64,000 bases of DNA from Deltaproteobacteria bacterium (GCA_016713535.1 JADJOY010000003.1:372001-436000), one strand, 5' to 3'. Shown: positions 26,723-35,620, counted from the stretch's first letter. A program made the numbers and translations. Notes: generated from the sequence alone by a model not told the origin.

Positions 26723-27258
26723 TCAGCGGGCGCGGTCGTAGTGGAGGTCGGAGCGCGAGCCGACCAGCGGCATCTCGATCTCGAAGTCCTCGTCGAGGCC
26801 CGTGATCGGCGACGCGGCGAGCGACTGCTCGATCGGCGCCGAGACGACCACGTGGCGCGTGCTCAGGTCGGGCCGGTCCAGCACGAGCTGTCGCCCGCGC
26901 AGGTTGTCGGCGTTGACCAGCAGTGGTCCCACCAGATTGGCGGTCACGTCCCGACCGCCCGAACGGACGGTGAGGATCGCGAGCAGTGCCACCGAGTCCA
27001 CGTTCTCGATGGCGAGTGCGTCGACGTCGCTCTCGTTCACGTCGACCGTGTAGTCGGCGAAGAACGACAGCGGATTCGCCACCACGAACGCCATGGTGGG
27101 ATCGTCGATGCTCTGCAGCCAGTGGAGCGGCGAGCCCGGCCGATGCTCGAGGAGCACGAACCGCTCGAGGTCGGGGAAGCCGATGAGGCCCCCTCGATGA
27201 CGAGCAGCTTGTCGTCGGCGATGTCGATGGTCCCGAAGCGAGAGGTCTGGATCTGCAT
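26723..27258 (-). CDS. fliW: Flagellar assembly factor FliW (apparent frameshift)
   Basis: About 178 aa after joining frames. FliW binds flagellin and inhibits CsrA, linking filament assembly to flagellin translation. The start MQIQTSRFGTIDIADDKLLV breaks in a C5 run at 27189-27193; adding one base gives IEGGLIGFPDLERFVLLEHR, the most conserved FliW segment. It continues MAFVVANPLSFFADYTVDVN, and LLAILTVRSGGRDVTANLVG, LLVNADNLRGRQLVLD. The gene has a consensus sigma54 site 113 bp upstream and csrA 460 bp upstream. Confidence 0.92.
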
Positions 27259-27370
27259 GACGTTGGCCTTCCTTGACCCGGCTCGAAGGGGTTACCCGTG
27301 ACGTCGCGCTCGCGAGGCGTCGACGCTGGGTTCGGGGGCTCCGGACTGGCGCGGGCTCGCCGGTCGAGTG

Positions 27371-27386
27371 AGCAACGGACGTGCCA
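27371..27386 (-). promoter_or_regulatory. Sigma54 promoter of fliW
   Basis: The minus strand reads TGGCAC-GTCCG-TTGCT, an exact match to the RpoN consensus TGGCAC-N5-TTGCW. It lies 113 bp before the fliW ATG. It is the best sigma54 site in the window. Confidence 0.75.
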
Positions 27387-27621
27387 GCACCGGGGAACGC
27401 CGTGGGGGAAGGGGCGTGCGCGAGCCGTGTGGGGCCGGCGCGAGCCCGGGTCAGCGAGTGCCCGGGCTCTGCCAACGTGCCGGAATCATGGCGACCTGCG
27501 AGCCGTGAGGTGGTCACCGCTCGGCCCGAACCAGCGGCCACGCGCCGCCCGCGCGAGGCGAGCGCATCGTGGCGCTCCGGGCGGAATGCCGCGCGGCGCG
27601 AGCTCGCTCGCGAGCCGCGAC

Positions 27622-27638
27622 CCGGAAAGATTTGCCGG
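27622..27638. promoter_or_regulatory. Inverted-repeat motif, copy 3
   Basis: CCGGAAAGATTTGCCGG. One arm has a single mismatch relative to copy 2 (22386). It lies 236 bp upstream of the fliW sigma54 site. Confidence 0.45.
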
Positions 27639-27718
27639 GTGGGGGTGGCGCCGACCGGCACGGACCGCCGCGTCGGACCGCGGGGGGCCAGTTCCGCCCC
27701 CCCGGCTCGCGCGAGCCG

Positions 27719-27943
27719 TCACGCCTTCGATGCTTCGAGCCCGGCGCAGCCGCCGTCGAGGCAGCCCGCCGCGCGGCGGTTCTCGTCCTCGATGCGCAGA
27801 TACACCTCGTCGCGGTGAACCGGCACCCGGCCCTCGGCCTCGATGCCGATGCGAACCGAGTTGCCCTTGAGCGCGATCACCGAGACCCGAATGTCGCCGC
27901 CGCTCCGGAATCCCTCGCCAGCCGTGCGTGTCAGAACCAGCAT
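27719..27943 (-). CDS. csrA: Carbon storage regulator CsrA
   Basis: 74 aa. CsrA is a dimeric RNA-binding translational repressor; in flagellated bacteria it blocks flagellin mRNA until FliW sequesters it. The start MLVLTRTAGEGFRSGGDIRV and KGNSVRIGIEAEGRVPVHRD, EVYLRIEDENR match the five-stranded core, including the VPVHR RNA-contact loop. An extra 14-residue tail follows the usual end. A sigma28-like promoter lies 82 bp upstream. fliW lies downstream on the same strand but has its own sigma54 promoter. Confidence 0.96.
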   Translation of the reverse strand: MLVLTRTAGEGFRSGGDIRVSVIALKGNSVRIGIEAEGRVPVHRDEVYLRIEDENRRAAGCLDGGCAGLEASKA

Positions 27944-29420
27944 TGCAGTCCCTCGCTCTTTGCGGGCCGTTCGTGGCAGCCGGGGATCCGCCACAACCCG
28001 CTCGTGACGCCCCCGATGTCTAGCTCTTCGGTCGCGCGCCGCGGATCTTGAGGCGGTGGCTTCGTGGGCCAGCTGGTCCTGGCGGACGAGTGGCCGATGT
28101 TCGCTCCCGTGGGGCGGCCCGTGGTGGTTTGGCCAGCGCCGGAGGGCGCCCCCGCACGTGGAGCGCCTCGGGGCGGGGACGGTTGCCGATTCTGCAAGCG
28201 GTGCTCGGGCGTCACGCGCTTCGATTCGCTCGAGCCGACCGGGGCTCTCGGTGTCTGGCCTCACTCGTGCGAGCCCGGTGGGACGGTCGACGCCCGCGGG
28301 CCGCGTCGCCGCTCTCGGTGGCCACCTCCGGCCAGCGCGGTCTCCCTCTCGAGGCGCCTGGCTTCGTGGCTCCCCTCGGCCGCACCGGCCACCCGGCCAA
28401 GACCTCGACCTCACTCGCGCCCGAGCCCGGCTCCATGGGGCTGCACGTCGGGCGGTCCCGTGCTCATGGAAACCTGCGGGCTTGCACGCCGGTCATCCCG
28501 CCAGGCTGCCAATCTTTGCGCTCCGGTCGTCGCTGCGGTTTGCCAATCGACGCCGTTGGTTGCCCGCATCGACGCCCGACAGCGGCGATCGGGAGCGAAC
28601 GTTTCGCCGCGAAGACGTGGTGCGCGCGAACGAGGCGAGCCGTTTCGACGAAAGCATTGCAGCGATCGACACGGACCCGAGGGGGCTCGGCCGCGGAGCG
28701 GTTCGCGGTCCGATCTCACTCGACCGACTGTGTCCGAGTGCACCTTTGGGTCGCTTCACACTGAGGACGAGCGTGAAGGTTTTGGTGTCCGCCGATGCGC
28801 GGACTCCGGCTCGGTCTCGCGCTCGGCGGTCGTGGACCTGTGGTGGTCATCCGGCAGGTCGGTGGAGAATGGCCCCCTCGAGAGCCACTCGCGACGTCGC
28901 TTGCCGCTGGAACGTGAACGATGAAGCGGAAGACTCAGACGAAGCGAAACGACAGCGGAGCCCCGTAGATGCAGCTCGTCGCCGATCTCGGTCCGGTTCT
29001 TTGCTCGGGCTCGAGCGCGATCGTCCTCTCGGCCCACGATCGACGGCGCTTCGCCGATCGACGCCTGCGTTTCGAAACGTTACGGCGGCGGATCGGTGTC
29101 CCGGTGATGGGCCTTCGATCATTCGCGGACGGACGCCTTTACTTAGCGCGGTCCTGCGTCGGCACCATCCGAGCAAGGCGGGAGACGGCGGGGAACCGAG
29201 GGTCCCGAGTGGCACCTGGGAACTGGCGAGCGACGGGGGGGGACCGCCGTCGCTACGGCTGCAGGTCGTCGTGAAGGTTTCTGGAGCGGGGGCTCGCGTG
29301 CCCCCGCGCCGTCGCGGGTTCGATCGAGGTCCGGGGGGAACGTTCGTGAATGCGGCTGTCCAGGCAAAGAAACGAGAGAGTGAATCGAGGGCGTCGCCAC
29401 CGGTGTGCGACGAGCTCCGA
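27944..29420. other. Large gene-poor region
   Basis: 1,477 bp without a convincing gene. Apart from the csrA promoter at its left end, I see no coding pattern: open frames on both strands have Arg/Ser/Pro-rich shadow composition, codon bias is absent and no known domain appears. GC content is visibly lower than in the flanks (more A/T in 28490-28760 and 28900-29150). It could be regulatory or decayed foreign DNA, or could encode an unrecognised RNA. Confidence 0.45.
28025..28051 (-). promoter_or_regulatory. Sigma28 promoter of csrA
   Basis: On the minus strand TCAAGATC (28051-28044), 11 bp and ACCGAAGA (28032-28025) match the first flagellin promoter (TCAAGTCC-N11-GCCGAAGA). It lies 82 bp before the csrA ATG. 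Confidence 0.6.
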
Positions 29421-29936
29421 TCACTTCTTGGTCTTCGCCGGGCTGGCCGCCTTCTTGGGGGCCGCGGCGGGCTTCTTCGCGGCCTTCGGCGGGCTCGCGG
29501 GGGCGCTCCCCTCCGCGGCGACAAGGTACTTGTAAAACGTCGGCTGGCTGACCTTGAGGAGCCGCGCCGCGGCCGACTTGTTGCCGTTGGTTTCCTTGAG
29601 GGCGTTCTGGATGGCCTCGGCTGTGAGATTGGCTTTCTTCCCGCGACCACCGCGGCGGCGGCCGCTCTTCTTCGGTGCCGCCTCGGATACGTCCCTCTTC
29701 GGTCGGCCCGGGCCGCGCCTGAAGGGCTCCGAGACTTCTCCGGCGGCCGCGCCGAGCAGCGACAGCAACGGATCGACGTGGCTGGTGATGGTGCTCAGCG
29801 GCCCGCTGACGCGCTCGCTGATCGCCGCACCGATCGCGCCTCCGACCGAGTTGAGCAGCGTCTTGAGGTCCGCTTCGAGGCGGACGAGGTCGGCGCGGAC
29901 GGTGTCGGCTTGCTTCGCGATCGCAGTGGTTGGCAT
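29421..29936 (-). CDS. Orphan Fis-type HTH protein with H1-like tail
   Basis: 171 aa. Residues 1-70 are helical and Ala/Leu-rich. Residues 74-81 carry an AT-hook-like RRGPGRPKR, and 89-101 a second basic patch (KKSGRRRGGRGKK). Residues 104-138 are a Fis/NtrC-type HTH: LTAEAIQNALKETNGNKSAA then ARLLKVSQPTFYKYL. Residues 145-171 are a Lys/Ala/Pro tail (KKPAAAPKKAASPAKTKK) resembling histone H1 C-termini. There is no receiver or AAA+ domain, so it is not a full sigma54 activator. It stands alone between flgL and csrA; a role in flagellar gene control or DNA architecture is inferred. ATG 29936 follows GAGGAG. Confidence 0.8.
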   Translation of the reverse strand: MPTTAIAKQADTVRADLVRLEADLKTLLNSVGGAIGAAISERVSGPLSTITSHVDPLLSLLGAAAGEVSEPFRRGPGRPKRDVSEAAPKKSGRRRGGRGKKANLTAEAIQNALKETNGNKSAAARLLKVSQPTFYKYLVAAEGSAPASPPKAAKKPAAAPKKAASPAKTKK

Positions 29937-30491
29937 GGGATCTCCTCGAACGTTGTCAGGGGGGCAAGCAAACCCTTTCCCGCCGAAAAGTGCAAACGAA
30001 TTGTGTCCCATGAGGATGTGTTTCGAATCGGTGATCGGTACGATCGTTGGATCGTCGAGGTTCGCGAGGGCTCGCGAGCGCGCTCGATTCCGCCGATGGA
30101 CCGCGTCCTCGACACCCCGATGCCGCGTGGGATCCCCGAAGAGTCGAGGATGGTCGCGATCGCGCGGCCCTCCGTTTGGGAGCGGCGGACTACCCCGAAC
30201 TTCGCGATCTCGCCGACGAAGCGGGAGGTCGGGTGGTGTGGACCTCGGGACCGACGCTGGTCGACATGCCCGCGTGGCCCGCGCTCCATCGAGCGTGGCT
30301 GGCGCGTCACCCGGACCGAGGATGCGGTGACGAGCACGCGGCGCGCCGCCACCCGAGCACCGCGTCGCCAGACGAAACGTTTTCGCACCGAGGCGAAAGG
30401 GTGCGCGCTCGGGATCGTGCCAATGCGCGTGCTCGTCTCGCCGTGCTTCGTCTCGCTTCCGGCCGGCCGAGCCGGCGCGCCGCGATGAGGG
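29937..30491. other. Intergenic region flgL / Fis-type gene
   Basis: 555 bp. The part next to the Fis-type gene is A/T-richer and probably holds its promoter, though no consensus is clear. A plus-strand frame around 30178-30330 reads AADYPELRDLADEAGGRVVW and looks weakly coding, but it has no start, domain or clean boundaries. I do not call a gene. Confidence 0.4.
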
Positions 30492-31421
30492 TCAGCCGAT
30501 GAAGTCGAGGAGCGACAGGCCGAGCGACTTGGCACCCGCGCCGAGTGCCGCCTGGTAGGCGGTCTCACGTTGCTGCAGGGCGGCGATGGTGCCGACGAGG
30601 TCGACGCCCTGGGTATCGTCGAGGCGCAGCTTGAGATCGGCCTTGCGCTCGGTGAGCCGGGTCTCGGCGTCCTGGGCGCGGCGCAGCTCGGTGCCGAGGA
30701 CGCCACGCACCGACGAGATGCCGTCGACCGCGTCGTCGAGCGGGCCGAGCTCGGCGTTGACGGCGTTGGTGTCGCCGGCGAGCACGGCGTCGCGGACCCG
30801 CACCAGGATCTGGAAGAGATCCTTGGAGGGATCCCCGCCGCCCAGGAAGAGCTGGTCACCCGGCCAGCCCACGGTGGCGTAGTCGTTGGGCGCGATCTCG
30901 GCCTGGGTCTCGTCGGCGGTGCCGTCGTAGGCGACCGCCAGCGTGGAGGCGGGCGGAACGGTGTCGGCGAAGGCGCCCGAGCTCGAGAACGGCGCGGTCT
31001 CGGTGGCGTAGCCGGAGAAGACGTAGCTCACGCCGTCGCGGGTGTTGGCGAGGCCGAGCAGGTCCTGGAAGAGCCCTTCGAGGTTGTCGGCGATGGCGGC
31101 GCGGCTGTCGGCGCCCTGGGTCGACGCGCCTTGCACCGCGAGCACGCGCGCCTGCGAAAGGATGTCGCCGACCCCGGCGAGGACGCTCTCGGTGGTCTTG
31201 AGGCGGTCCTCGGCGGCGCCCCGGGCGCGGTCGAGCTGGTCGAGTCGCGCGAGGTCGGCCTTGAGCCGCACGGCCTGCGCGGCCGCGGCGGGATCGTCGG
31301 ACGGCCGGCGCACGCGCCGGCCCGAGCCGATCTGGTCGTTCAGGTCCGCCATGTCGGAGGCGAGCCGCGTGATGTTGCGGGTGAAGGTGGCGTAGGCGCT
31401 GCCAGGTGTGATGCGGATCAT
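30492..31421 (-). CDS. flgL: Hook-filament junction protein FlgL (HAP3)
   Basis: 309 aa. FlgL joins the hook to the filament. The N-terminus MIRITPGSAYATFTRNITRL and DLNDQIGSGRRVRRPSDDPA (the PSDDP signature) and the C-terminal AYQAALGAGAKSLGLSLLDF match. The middle contains GVSYVFSGYATETAPFSSSG, also a family hallmark. The start at 31421 is 10 bp after the flgK stop. It is the last gene of the core flagellar operon. Confidence 0.95.
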   Translation of the reverse strand: MIRITPGSAYATFTRNITRLASDMADLNDQIGSGRRVRRPSDDPAAAAQAVRLKADLARLDQLDRARGAAEDRLKTTESVLAGVGDILSQARVLAVQGASTQGADSRAAIADNLEGLFQDLLGLANTRDGVSYVFSGYATETAPFSSSGAFADTVPPASTLAVAYDGTADETQAEIAPNDYATVGWPGDQLFLGGGDPSKDLFQILVRVRDAVLAGDTNAVNAELGPLDDAVDGISSVRGVLGTELRRAQDAETRLTERKADLKLRLDDTQGVDLVGTIAALQQRETAYQAALGAGAKSLGLSLLDFIG

Positions 31422-31431
31422 GGTTCGCTCG

Positions 31432-32805
31432 TCACAGGATCGAGAGCGTCGACTGCATCGCCTCGTCCGCGGCGCGGATGAACTTCGCTGCGGCCTCGTA
31501 GGAGCGCTGGAAGGCCAGCATGTTGGTGCCTTCCTCGTCGAGCGACACGCCCGAGATCTGGGCGCGCTGCTCCTCGAGCGCCGCGAGCAGCGTGTCGGAG
31601 TAGGCGGCCGAGTCGAGCGCATTCTTGGAGCGCGCGCCCAGGTCGGCCGAGATCGAGGAGATGTAGCTGGCGAAGGTCTGGGGCGTACCGGTGCCGATCG
31701 TGACTGCGCGGTCCGCGAGGCCCGCGATCGCGAGCGCCACGCTGTTGTCGCCCGCCGCGGCGGTGGCGCCGGCCGCGATGTTGCTCGGATCGCTCGCCAC
31801 CGCCGCGTCGAGGGCGATGGTACCGGCGGTCACTCCCGTGGTGAGGAAGAAGGCGTTGCTGCCGCCGTTGCCGTTGACGCCCGGCGTGTGCAGCGCGTTG
31901 ACCTCGGTCACGAGCGTCGCGACGAGGGTGTCGAGCTGCGACTGGAACGAGGCGAGGTCGTCGTTGTGGACGTCGAGCAGGCCCTCGATGCTGCCGCTCG
32001 CGACCATGCCGGTGATGTCGAGCCCGGTCCCGCCCGGCAGCGCGTAGGCGATCTTGGCACCGCTCGGGTCGGAGAGGTCGAGCTCGAGCGCGCCGACCAC
32101 GTTGTCCGAGTCGACCAGCACCGGGCCGCCCGGGATCGACACCTGGACCGTGGCATCGCTCGAGTGGACGACGTCGATCGAGATCCGCTCGGCGACCTGG
32201 CGCAGGAGCTGGTCGCGCTGGTCGACGAGCAGTTCCTTGTCGGCGGAGTCGGGCGGCGCGCTCGCGATCAGCCGGTTCACGCTCGCGATCTGCGCCATCG
32301 ACTGGTTCACGAAGTCGACCTGATCGCGCAGCGCGCTCTCGGTGTCGGCGCGAACCGTCGCGACCTCGTCGGCGAGGTCGTGGAACGTGGCGATCAGCGC
32401 CGATGCCTGGGTCTGCACCGCGTTGCGTTCGGTGTGCCCCGCCGGGTTGCTGGCGAGGTCCGAGAACGCTGCGAACAGCTTGCTCACGTTCTCCTGCAGC
32501 CGCGAGCCGTCCGTGCCCTGCAGCAGATCCTCGATCCGCACCAACATGTCGTGGCGCGCCTCGGGTGCCGCGCGCTCCGAGGCGGCGTCGCGGATCCGCG
32601 AGTCGACGAGGCGGTCGCGGATCGCTGCCAGCCGCAGCGCGGCCACGCCGCCGCCGATCCACGTCGAGAGCTCGGCGCGCAGCCGCGAGAAGCCGGGAGT
32701 GGCCGCGTTGGCGATGTTGCGGCCGACGGCGTTGAGCCCCGCCTGTGACGTGAGCAGCGCGCTGCGGCCGATGCCGAGGAGGCTCGCGGTGGTGGTGTTG
32801 CTCAC
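31432..32805 (-). CDS. flgK: Hook-filament junction protein FlgK (HAP1)
   Basis: 457 aa. FlgK is the first hook-filament adaptor. It starts LGIGRSALLTSQAGLNAVGR then NIANAATPGFSRLRAELSTW, and ends GVSLDEEGTNMLAFQRSYEA then AAKFIRAADEAMQSTLSIL, the conserved terminal helices. The sequence between is variable. Its start overlaps the flgN stop by 4 bp. Typical length. Confidence 0.96.
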   Translation of the reverse strand: MSNTTTASLLGIGRSALLTSQAGLNAVGRNIANAATPGFSRLRAELSTWIGGGVAALRLAAIRDRLVDSRIRDAASERAAPEARHDMLVRIEDLLQGTDGSRLQENVSKLFAAFSDLASNPAGHTERNAVQTQASALIATFHDLADEVATVRADTESALRDQVDFVNQSMAQIASVNRLIASAPPDSADKELLVDQRDQLLRQVAERISIDVVHSSDATVQVSIPGGPVLVDSDNVVGALELDLSDPSGAKIAYALPGGTGLDITGMVASGSIEGLLDVHNDDLASFQSQLDTLVATLVTEVNALHTPGVNGNGGSNAFFLTTGVTAGTIALDAAVASDPSNIAAGATAAAGDNSVALAIAGLADRAVTIGTGTPQTFASYISSISADLGARSKNALDSAAYSDTLLAALEEQRAQISGVSLDEEGTNMLAFQRSYEAAAKFIRAADEAMQSTLSIL

Positions 32806-33314
32806 GCGAGCTCCTGGACCACGGCGCCCGAGCTGGCGGTGGTGAGGCGCGCCGGGTTCTGGTAGCCGGCCTCGGTGCCGGTCTCGCGCGCCATCCGCTC
32901 GAGCGAGTGGCGCAGGTTCGCGAGCCCGCGGTCGACGAAGCGGCCGTGGGCCTCGCTCAGCGCACGCGCGGCGCGCACCGTGTGGCGCAGCCGCACCAGC
33001 GCGGCGGTCATGCGCTCGCGGTCGAGGAGGTCGGGCAGGCGCGCGGCGATGTCGAGCAGGGTGGGATCGGGCGTGCCCGCGCGGTCACCGCGCCGCGTGA
33101 AGTCGCCGGCCGCGTCGCGCAGCCGCGCCTCACCCTCGGCGATCTGCTCGAGGACCGCGGTCTGGCGGTCGGAGGACGCCGTCAGCGCCTCGCTGGTGGG
33201 GTGGACCAGCAACAGGCGTTCGGCGCGGAACAGCTCGATCAGGGCGGCGTAGCGCTCCTCCAGCCATCGAGCCCGGTGGATGACCTCGTCGACCCGTGGA
33301 TCCGATCCGTTCAT
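32802..33314 (-). CDS. flgN: FlgN-like export chaperone
   Basis: 170 aa. FlgN is the chaperone for FlgK and FlgL. The protein is almost wholly helical (WLEERYAALIELFRAERLLL, ASSDRQTAVLEQIAEGEARL, LSEAHGRFVDRGLANLRHSL) with the family's typical length and is directly followed by flgK and flgL. The C-terminal YQNPARLTTASSGAVVQEL matches the family pattern of a Y-x-tail. A 146-bp gap separates it from flgM. Confidence 0.85.
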   Translation of the reverse strand: MNGSDPRVDEVIHRARWLEERYAALIELFRAERLLLVHPTSEALTASSDRQTAVLEQIAEGEARLRDAAGDFTRRGDRAGTPDPTLLDIAARLPDLLDRERMTAALVRLRHTVRAARALSEAHGRFVDRGLANLRHSLERMARETGTEAGYQNPARLTTASSGAVVQELA

Positions 33315-33460
33315 GTTCCGCCGTCCGTGGCGCGCGCGGCTTACGCCGGCCGCTGGGTGGTCCTTCCGTGGACACCCCGGGATGACAGGTCTCGTGGTCG
33401 ATCAGGGGCCGGTCGGATGTTCCCGGGTCTCGTCTGGATCTGGTCTACGTCAGGCTTCTC

Positions 33461-33799
33461 TCACTCGCTCTCGGTGCCTGCGCTCTGGACCAGCAGGTCG
33501 CGCAGCAGGCCGTCGGCCACCTTGGCCGGCTCGGGCTGGTACTGGCCGCTCGCGACCTGAGCCTTGAGCGCTTCGATCCTCTGCTGGTGGGCCTCGTCGG
33601 CCTTGCCGGTGGCGTTGGCGAGCTCGATGAGCTGGGCGGCCGTGCTCGACAGCGTGAGCTTGTCCCCACCGGGCTCGGCGACGACCCGGAGACCATTTTG
33701 GCCACGGGCCGAGCGAATCGGACCGGTCGCGGCGCGGCTCGTCTCAGCCGCGGGCTTGCTGGCGACGTGTTCCGTCTTGGGGGTGCTGTCGATCTTCAT
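33461..33799 (-). CDS. flgM: Anti-sigma28 factor FlgM
   Basis: 112 aa. FlgM holds FliA inactive until the hook is finished, then is exported. The disordered N-terminal half (MKIDSTPKTEHVASKPAAET) and the C-terminal sigma-binding part with KLTLSSTAAQLIELANATGK, RIEALKAQVASGQYQPEPAK and VADGLLRDLL are diagnostic. The start ATG at 33799 overlaps the flgJ stop (ATGA). Located between flgJ and flgN, as in related operons. Confidence 0.93.
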   Translation of the reverse strand: MKIDSTPKTEHVASKPAAETSRAATGPIRSARGQNGLRVVAEPGGDKLTLSSTAAQLIELANATGKADEAHQQRIEALKAQVASGQYQPEPAKVADGLLRDLLVQSAGTESE

Positions 33800-34281
33800 G
33801 GTGACTTCCCATCCTTTCCCACCGTCCATGCCGCCGAGAAGCGCTGCTCGGGGCTTACGTTCGCTCTCGGCACCGATGTCTTCGGCATGTCTGCGGGGGA
33901 ACTTGAGGGATCCGTCGCGGCGTTCACGGTGTCCTGGCTTTCGTCGTGATTCCGGGCGCTTGGTGGCTCGCCGTTGAACGAGCGCAGGAGCGACTTGGCG
34001 AGCCCGAGTCCGCCCGCGCGCGCCACCGACGCGGACAACGTCTCATCCAGCAGGTTGCGTGCCAGCTCCGAGCCCGGACCATCGAAGAGCTCCGAGTCGC
34101 CGCTGGCGGCGCGCATCGACTCGAGCATCTGCTGCACCAGGATCGACTCGAACTGCTCGGCGACGTGGGCGGCGTCCTGGGGGCCGGCGCGGCGGTTGAG
34201 GTCGAGGGTCGAGCCCCAACCCGTGCCGATCGCGCTCGGCGCGAGCCCGCGCCTGTCGCCGATGCCGTCCGTTCCACCCAT
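33796..34281 (-). CDS. flgJ: Rod-binding protein FlgJ, short form
   Basis: 161 aa. This is the N-terminal rod-chaperone half of FlgJ: AAHVAEQFESILVQQMLESM, DGPGSELARNLLDETLSASV, GGLGLAKSLL. The C-terminal muramidase domain of enteric FlgJ is missing and replaced by a Ser/Asp/Pro-rich tail. Single-domain FlgJ is common in Deltaproteobacteria; another hydrolase (perhaps the LysM-M23 enzyme at 3787-4677) would then open the wall. It overlaps flgM by 4 bp. Confidence 0.9.
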   Translation of the reverse strand: MGGTDGIGDRRGLAPSAIGTGWGSTLDLNRRAGPQDAAHVAEQFESILVQQMLESMRAASGDSELFDGPGSELARNLLDETLSASVARAGGLGLAKSLLRSFNGEPPSARNHDESQDTVNAATDPSSSPADMPKTSVPRANVSPEQRFSAAWTVGKDGKSP

Positions 34282-34302
34282 CGCGCGTTCCCGTCCGGTC
34301 GC

Positions 34303-35514
34303 TCAGATGATCTCGAGGTCGGCGTCCATGGCGCCGGCCTGGCGGATGGCCTGGAGGATCGCGATCAGGTCGCGCGGCGACACCGCGAGGCCGTTGAGCG
34401 CCCGCACCAGGTCCGAGATGGTGGCGCCAGGCTCGACCACCGAGAGCTGGCGGGTCTCCTCACGCACCTTCACGTCGGAGTTCGGCACCACCACGGTGCG
34501 GCCGTTCTCGGAGAACGGCGCCGGCTGCGACACGCCGAGGGTCTGGTTGACCTCGATCGTGAGCCCGCCGTGGGCGAGGGCGATCTTGGCGAGCCGCACG
34601 TCCGCGCCCATCACCACGGTGCCGGTGCGCTCGTTGATGACGACCCGCGCCGGGCGGTCGGGCTCGACCGAGACGCCCTCGATCCGCGCCGCCAGCGCCA
34701 CGCCCTCCTGGCCCATCGACTCGGGGACCGACACCTTCACGGTGCCCGCGTCGGCGGCGACCGCCGCGGTCGCGCCGAGCTCCTGGTTGATGGCTTCCGC
34801 CATGCGCTGGGCGGTGGTGAAGCTCGGCTCGCGCAGCGCGTAGGAGAGCTCGTGGGAGGCGTCGAAGCTCACCTCGACCGCTCGCTCCACGCGCGCACCG
34901 GCGGGGACGCGACCCACCGCCTTCTGGTTCTTCTGGGCGCTGTCGCCGCCTCCCTTGCTCGAGGCCGAGAAGCCACCGAGCGATATGGGGCCCTGGGCCA
35001 CGGCGTAGACGTGGCCGTCGGCGCCGCGCAGCGGTGTCATGAGCAAGGTGCCGCCCTGGAGGGTCTTGGCGTCGCCGATCGACGACACCAGCACGTCGAT
35101 CCGGCCGCCTGGACTCGCGAATGGCGGCAGCACCGCGGTCACCGAGACCGCGGCGACGTTCTCGGGCTTCATCTTCTTGACCTCGGCTTCGTCGAGCGTG
35201 ACGCCGAGGCGGTCGAGGAAGCTCGCCAGCGACTGGCGCGTGAGGCCCATGTCGTCGCCGGTGCCATCGAGGCCGACGATCAGGCCGTAGCCGATGAGGT
35301 CATTGGCGCGGACACCGCGCAGGTCGGCGATGTCGCGGATCCGCGCCGCGTGGGACGTGGCGGCGAGGGTGACGATCGGCAGCGCCAGCGCGACGGCGCG
35401 CGCCGCGGCGCGGCGGGAGCGGTCGTCCGGGACGGGGACGAGCGCCGGCTCGGCCGGGCGCACCAGGCGGCCCAGCCACTCGAGGAACGCGCCGATCAGG
35501 TCACGGGGCTTCAT
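34303..35514 (-). CDS. flgI: Flagellar P-ring protein FlgI
   Basis: 403 aa. FlgI forms the periplasmic P ring around the rod. A signal peptide (RRAAARAVALALPIVTLAAT then SHA) follows an unusual 35-residue cytosolic-looking extension, so translation may in fact start later. Mature protein begins ARIRDIADLRGVRANDLIGY; GLIVGLDGTGDD and GGTLLMTPLRGADGHVYAVA are hallmarks, and the end DLIAILQAIRQAGAMDADLE is typical. Confidence 0.95.
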   Translation of the reverse strand: MKPRDLIGAFLEWLGRLVRPAEPALVPVPDDRSRRAAARAVALALPIVTLAATSHAARIRDIADLRGVRANDLIGYGLIVGLDGTGDDMGLTRQSLASFLDRLGVTLDEAEVKKMKPENVAAVSVTAVLPPFASPGGRIDVLVSSIGDAKTLQGGTLLMTPLRGADGHVYAVAQGPISLGGFSASSKGGGDSAQKNQKAVGRVPAGARVERAVEVSFDASHELSYALREPSFTTAQRMAEAINQELGATAAVAADAGTVKVSVPESMGQEGVALAARIEGVSVEPDRPARVVINERTGTVVMGADVRLAKIALAHGGLTIEVNQTLGVSQPAPFSENGRTVVVPNSDVKVREETRQLSVVEPGATISDLVRALNGLAVSPRDLIAILQAIRQAGAMDADLEII

Positions 35515-35620
35515 CTCGGTCTCGCTTTCGTACAGGGATCGACGATCGCGAGGATGCCGCGCGATCGCGTATCGCCGGGCACGCGGGCGCGTGCCCCACC
35601 GGAGGAACCTCGCGTCGCGT

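Larger units (their letters stand above)
27259..27718. other. csrA-fliW intergenic control region
   Basis: 460 bp without a gene. It contains a consensus sigma54 site (27371-27386) and the third copy of the inverted motif (27622-27638), 236 bp upstream of it. Open frames here are GC-driven shadows. Confidence 0.55.

Noticed and set aside
29203-29220. TGGCAC at 29205 (also at 20400 and 46636) as a possible sigma54 -24 box.
   Set aside because: No TTGC follows at the required spacing.
28056-30488. 810-codon plus-strand frame in the gene-poor region.
   Set aside because: It runs antisense through the Fis-type gene, has no domain, and its composition is Arg/Ser/Pro-rich without codon bias.
30047-30502. 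Weakly coding plus-strand stretch containing AADYPELRDLADEAGG.
   Set aside because: No ribosome site, no recognised domain and the surrounding residues look random; perhaps a remnant.
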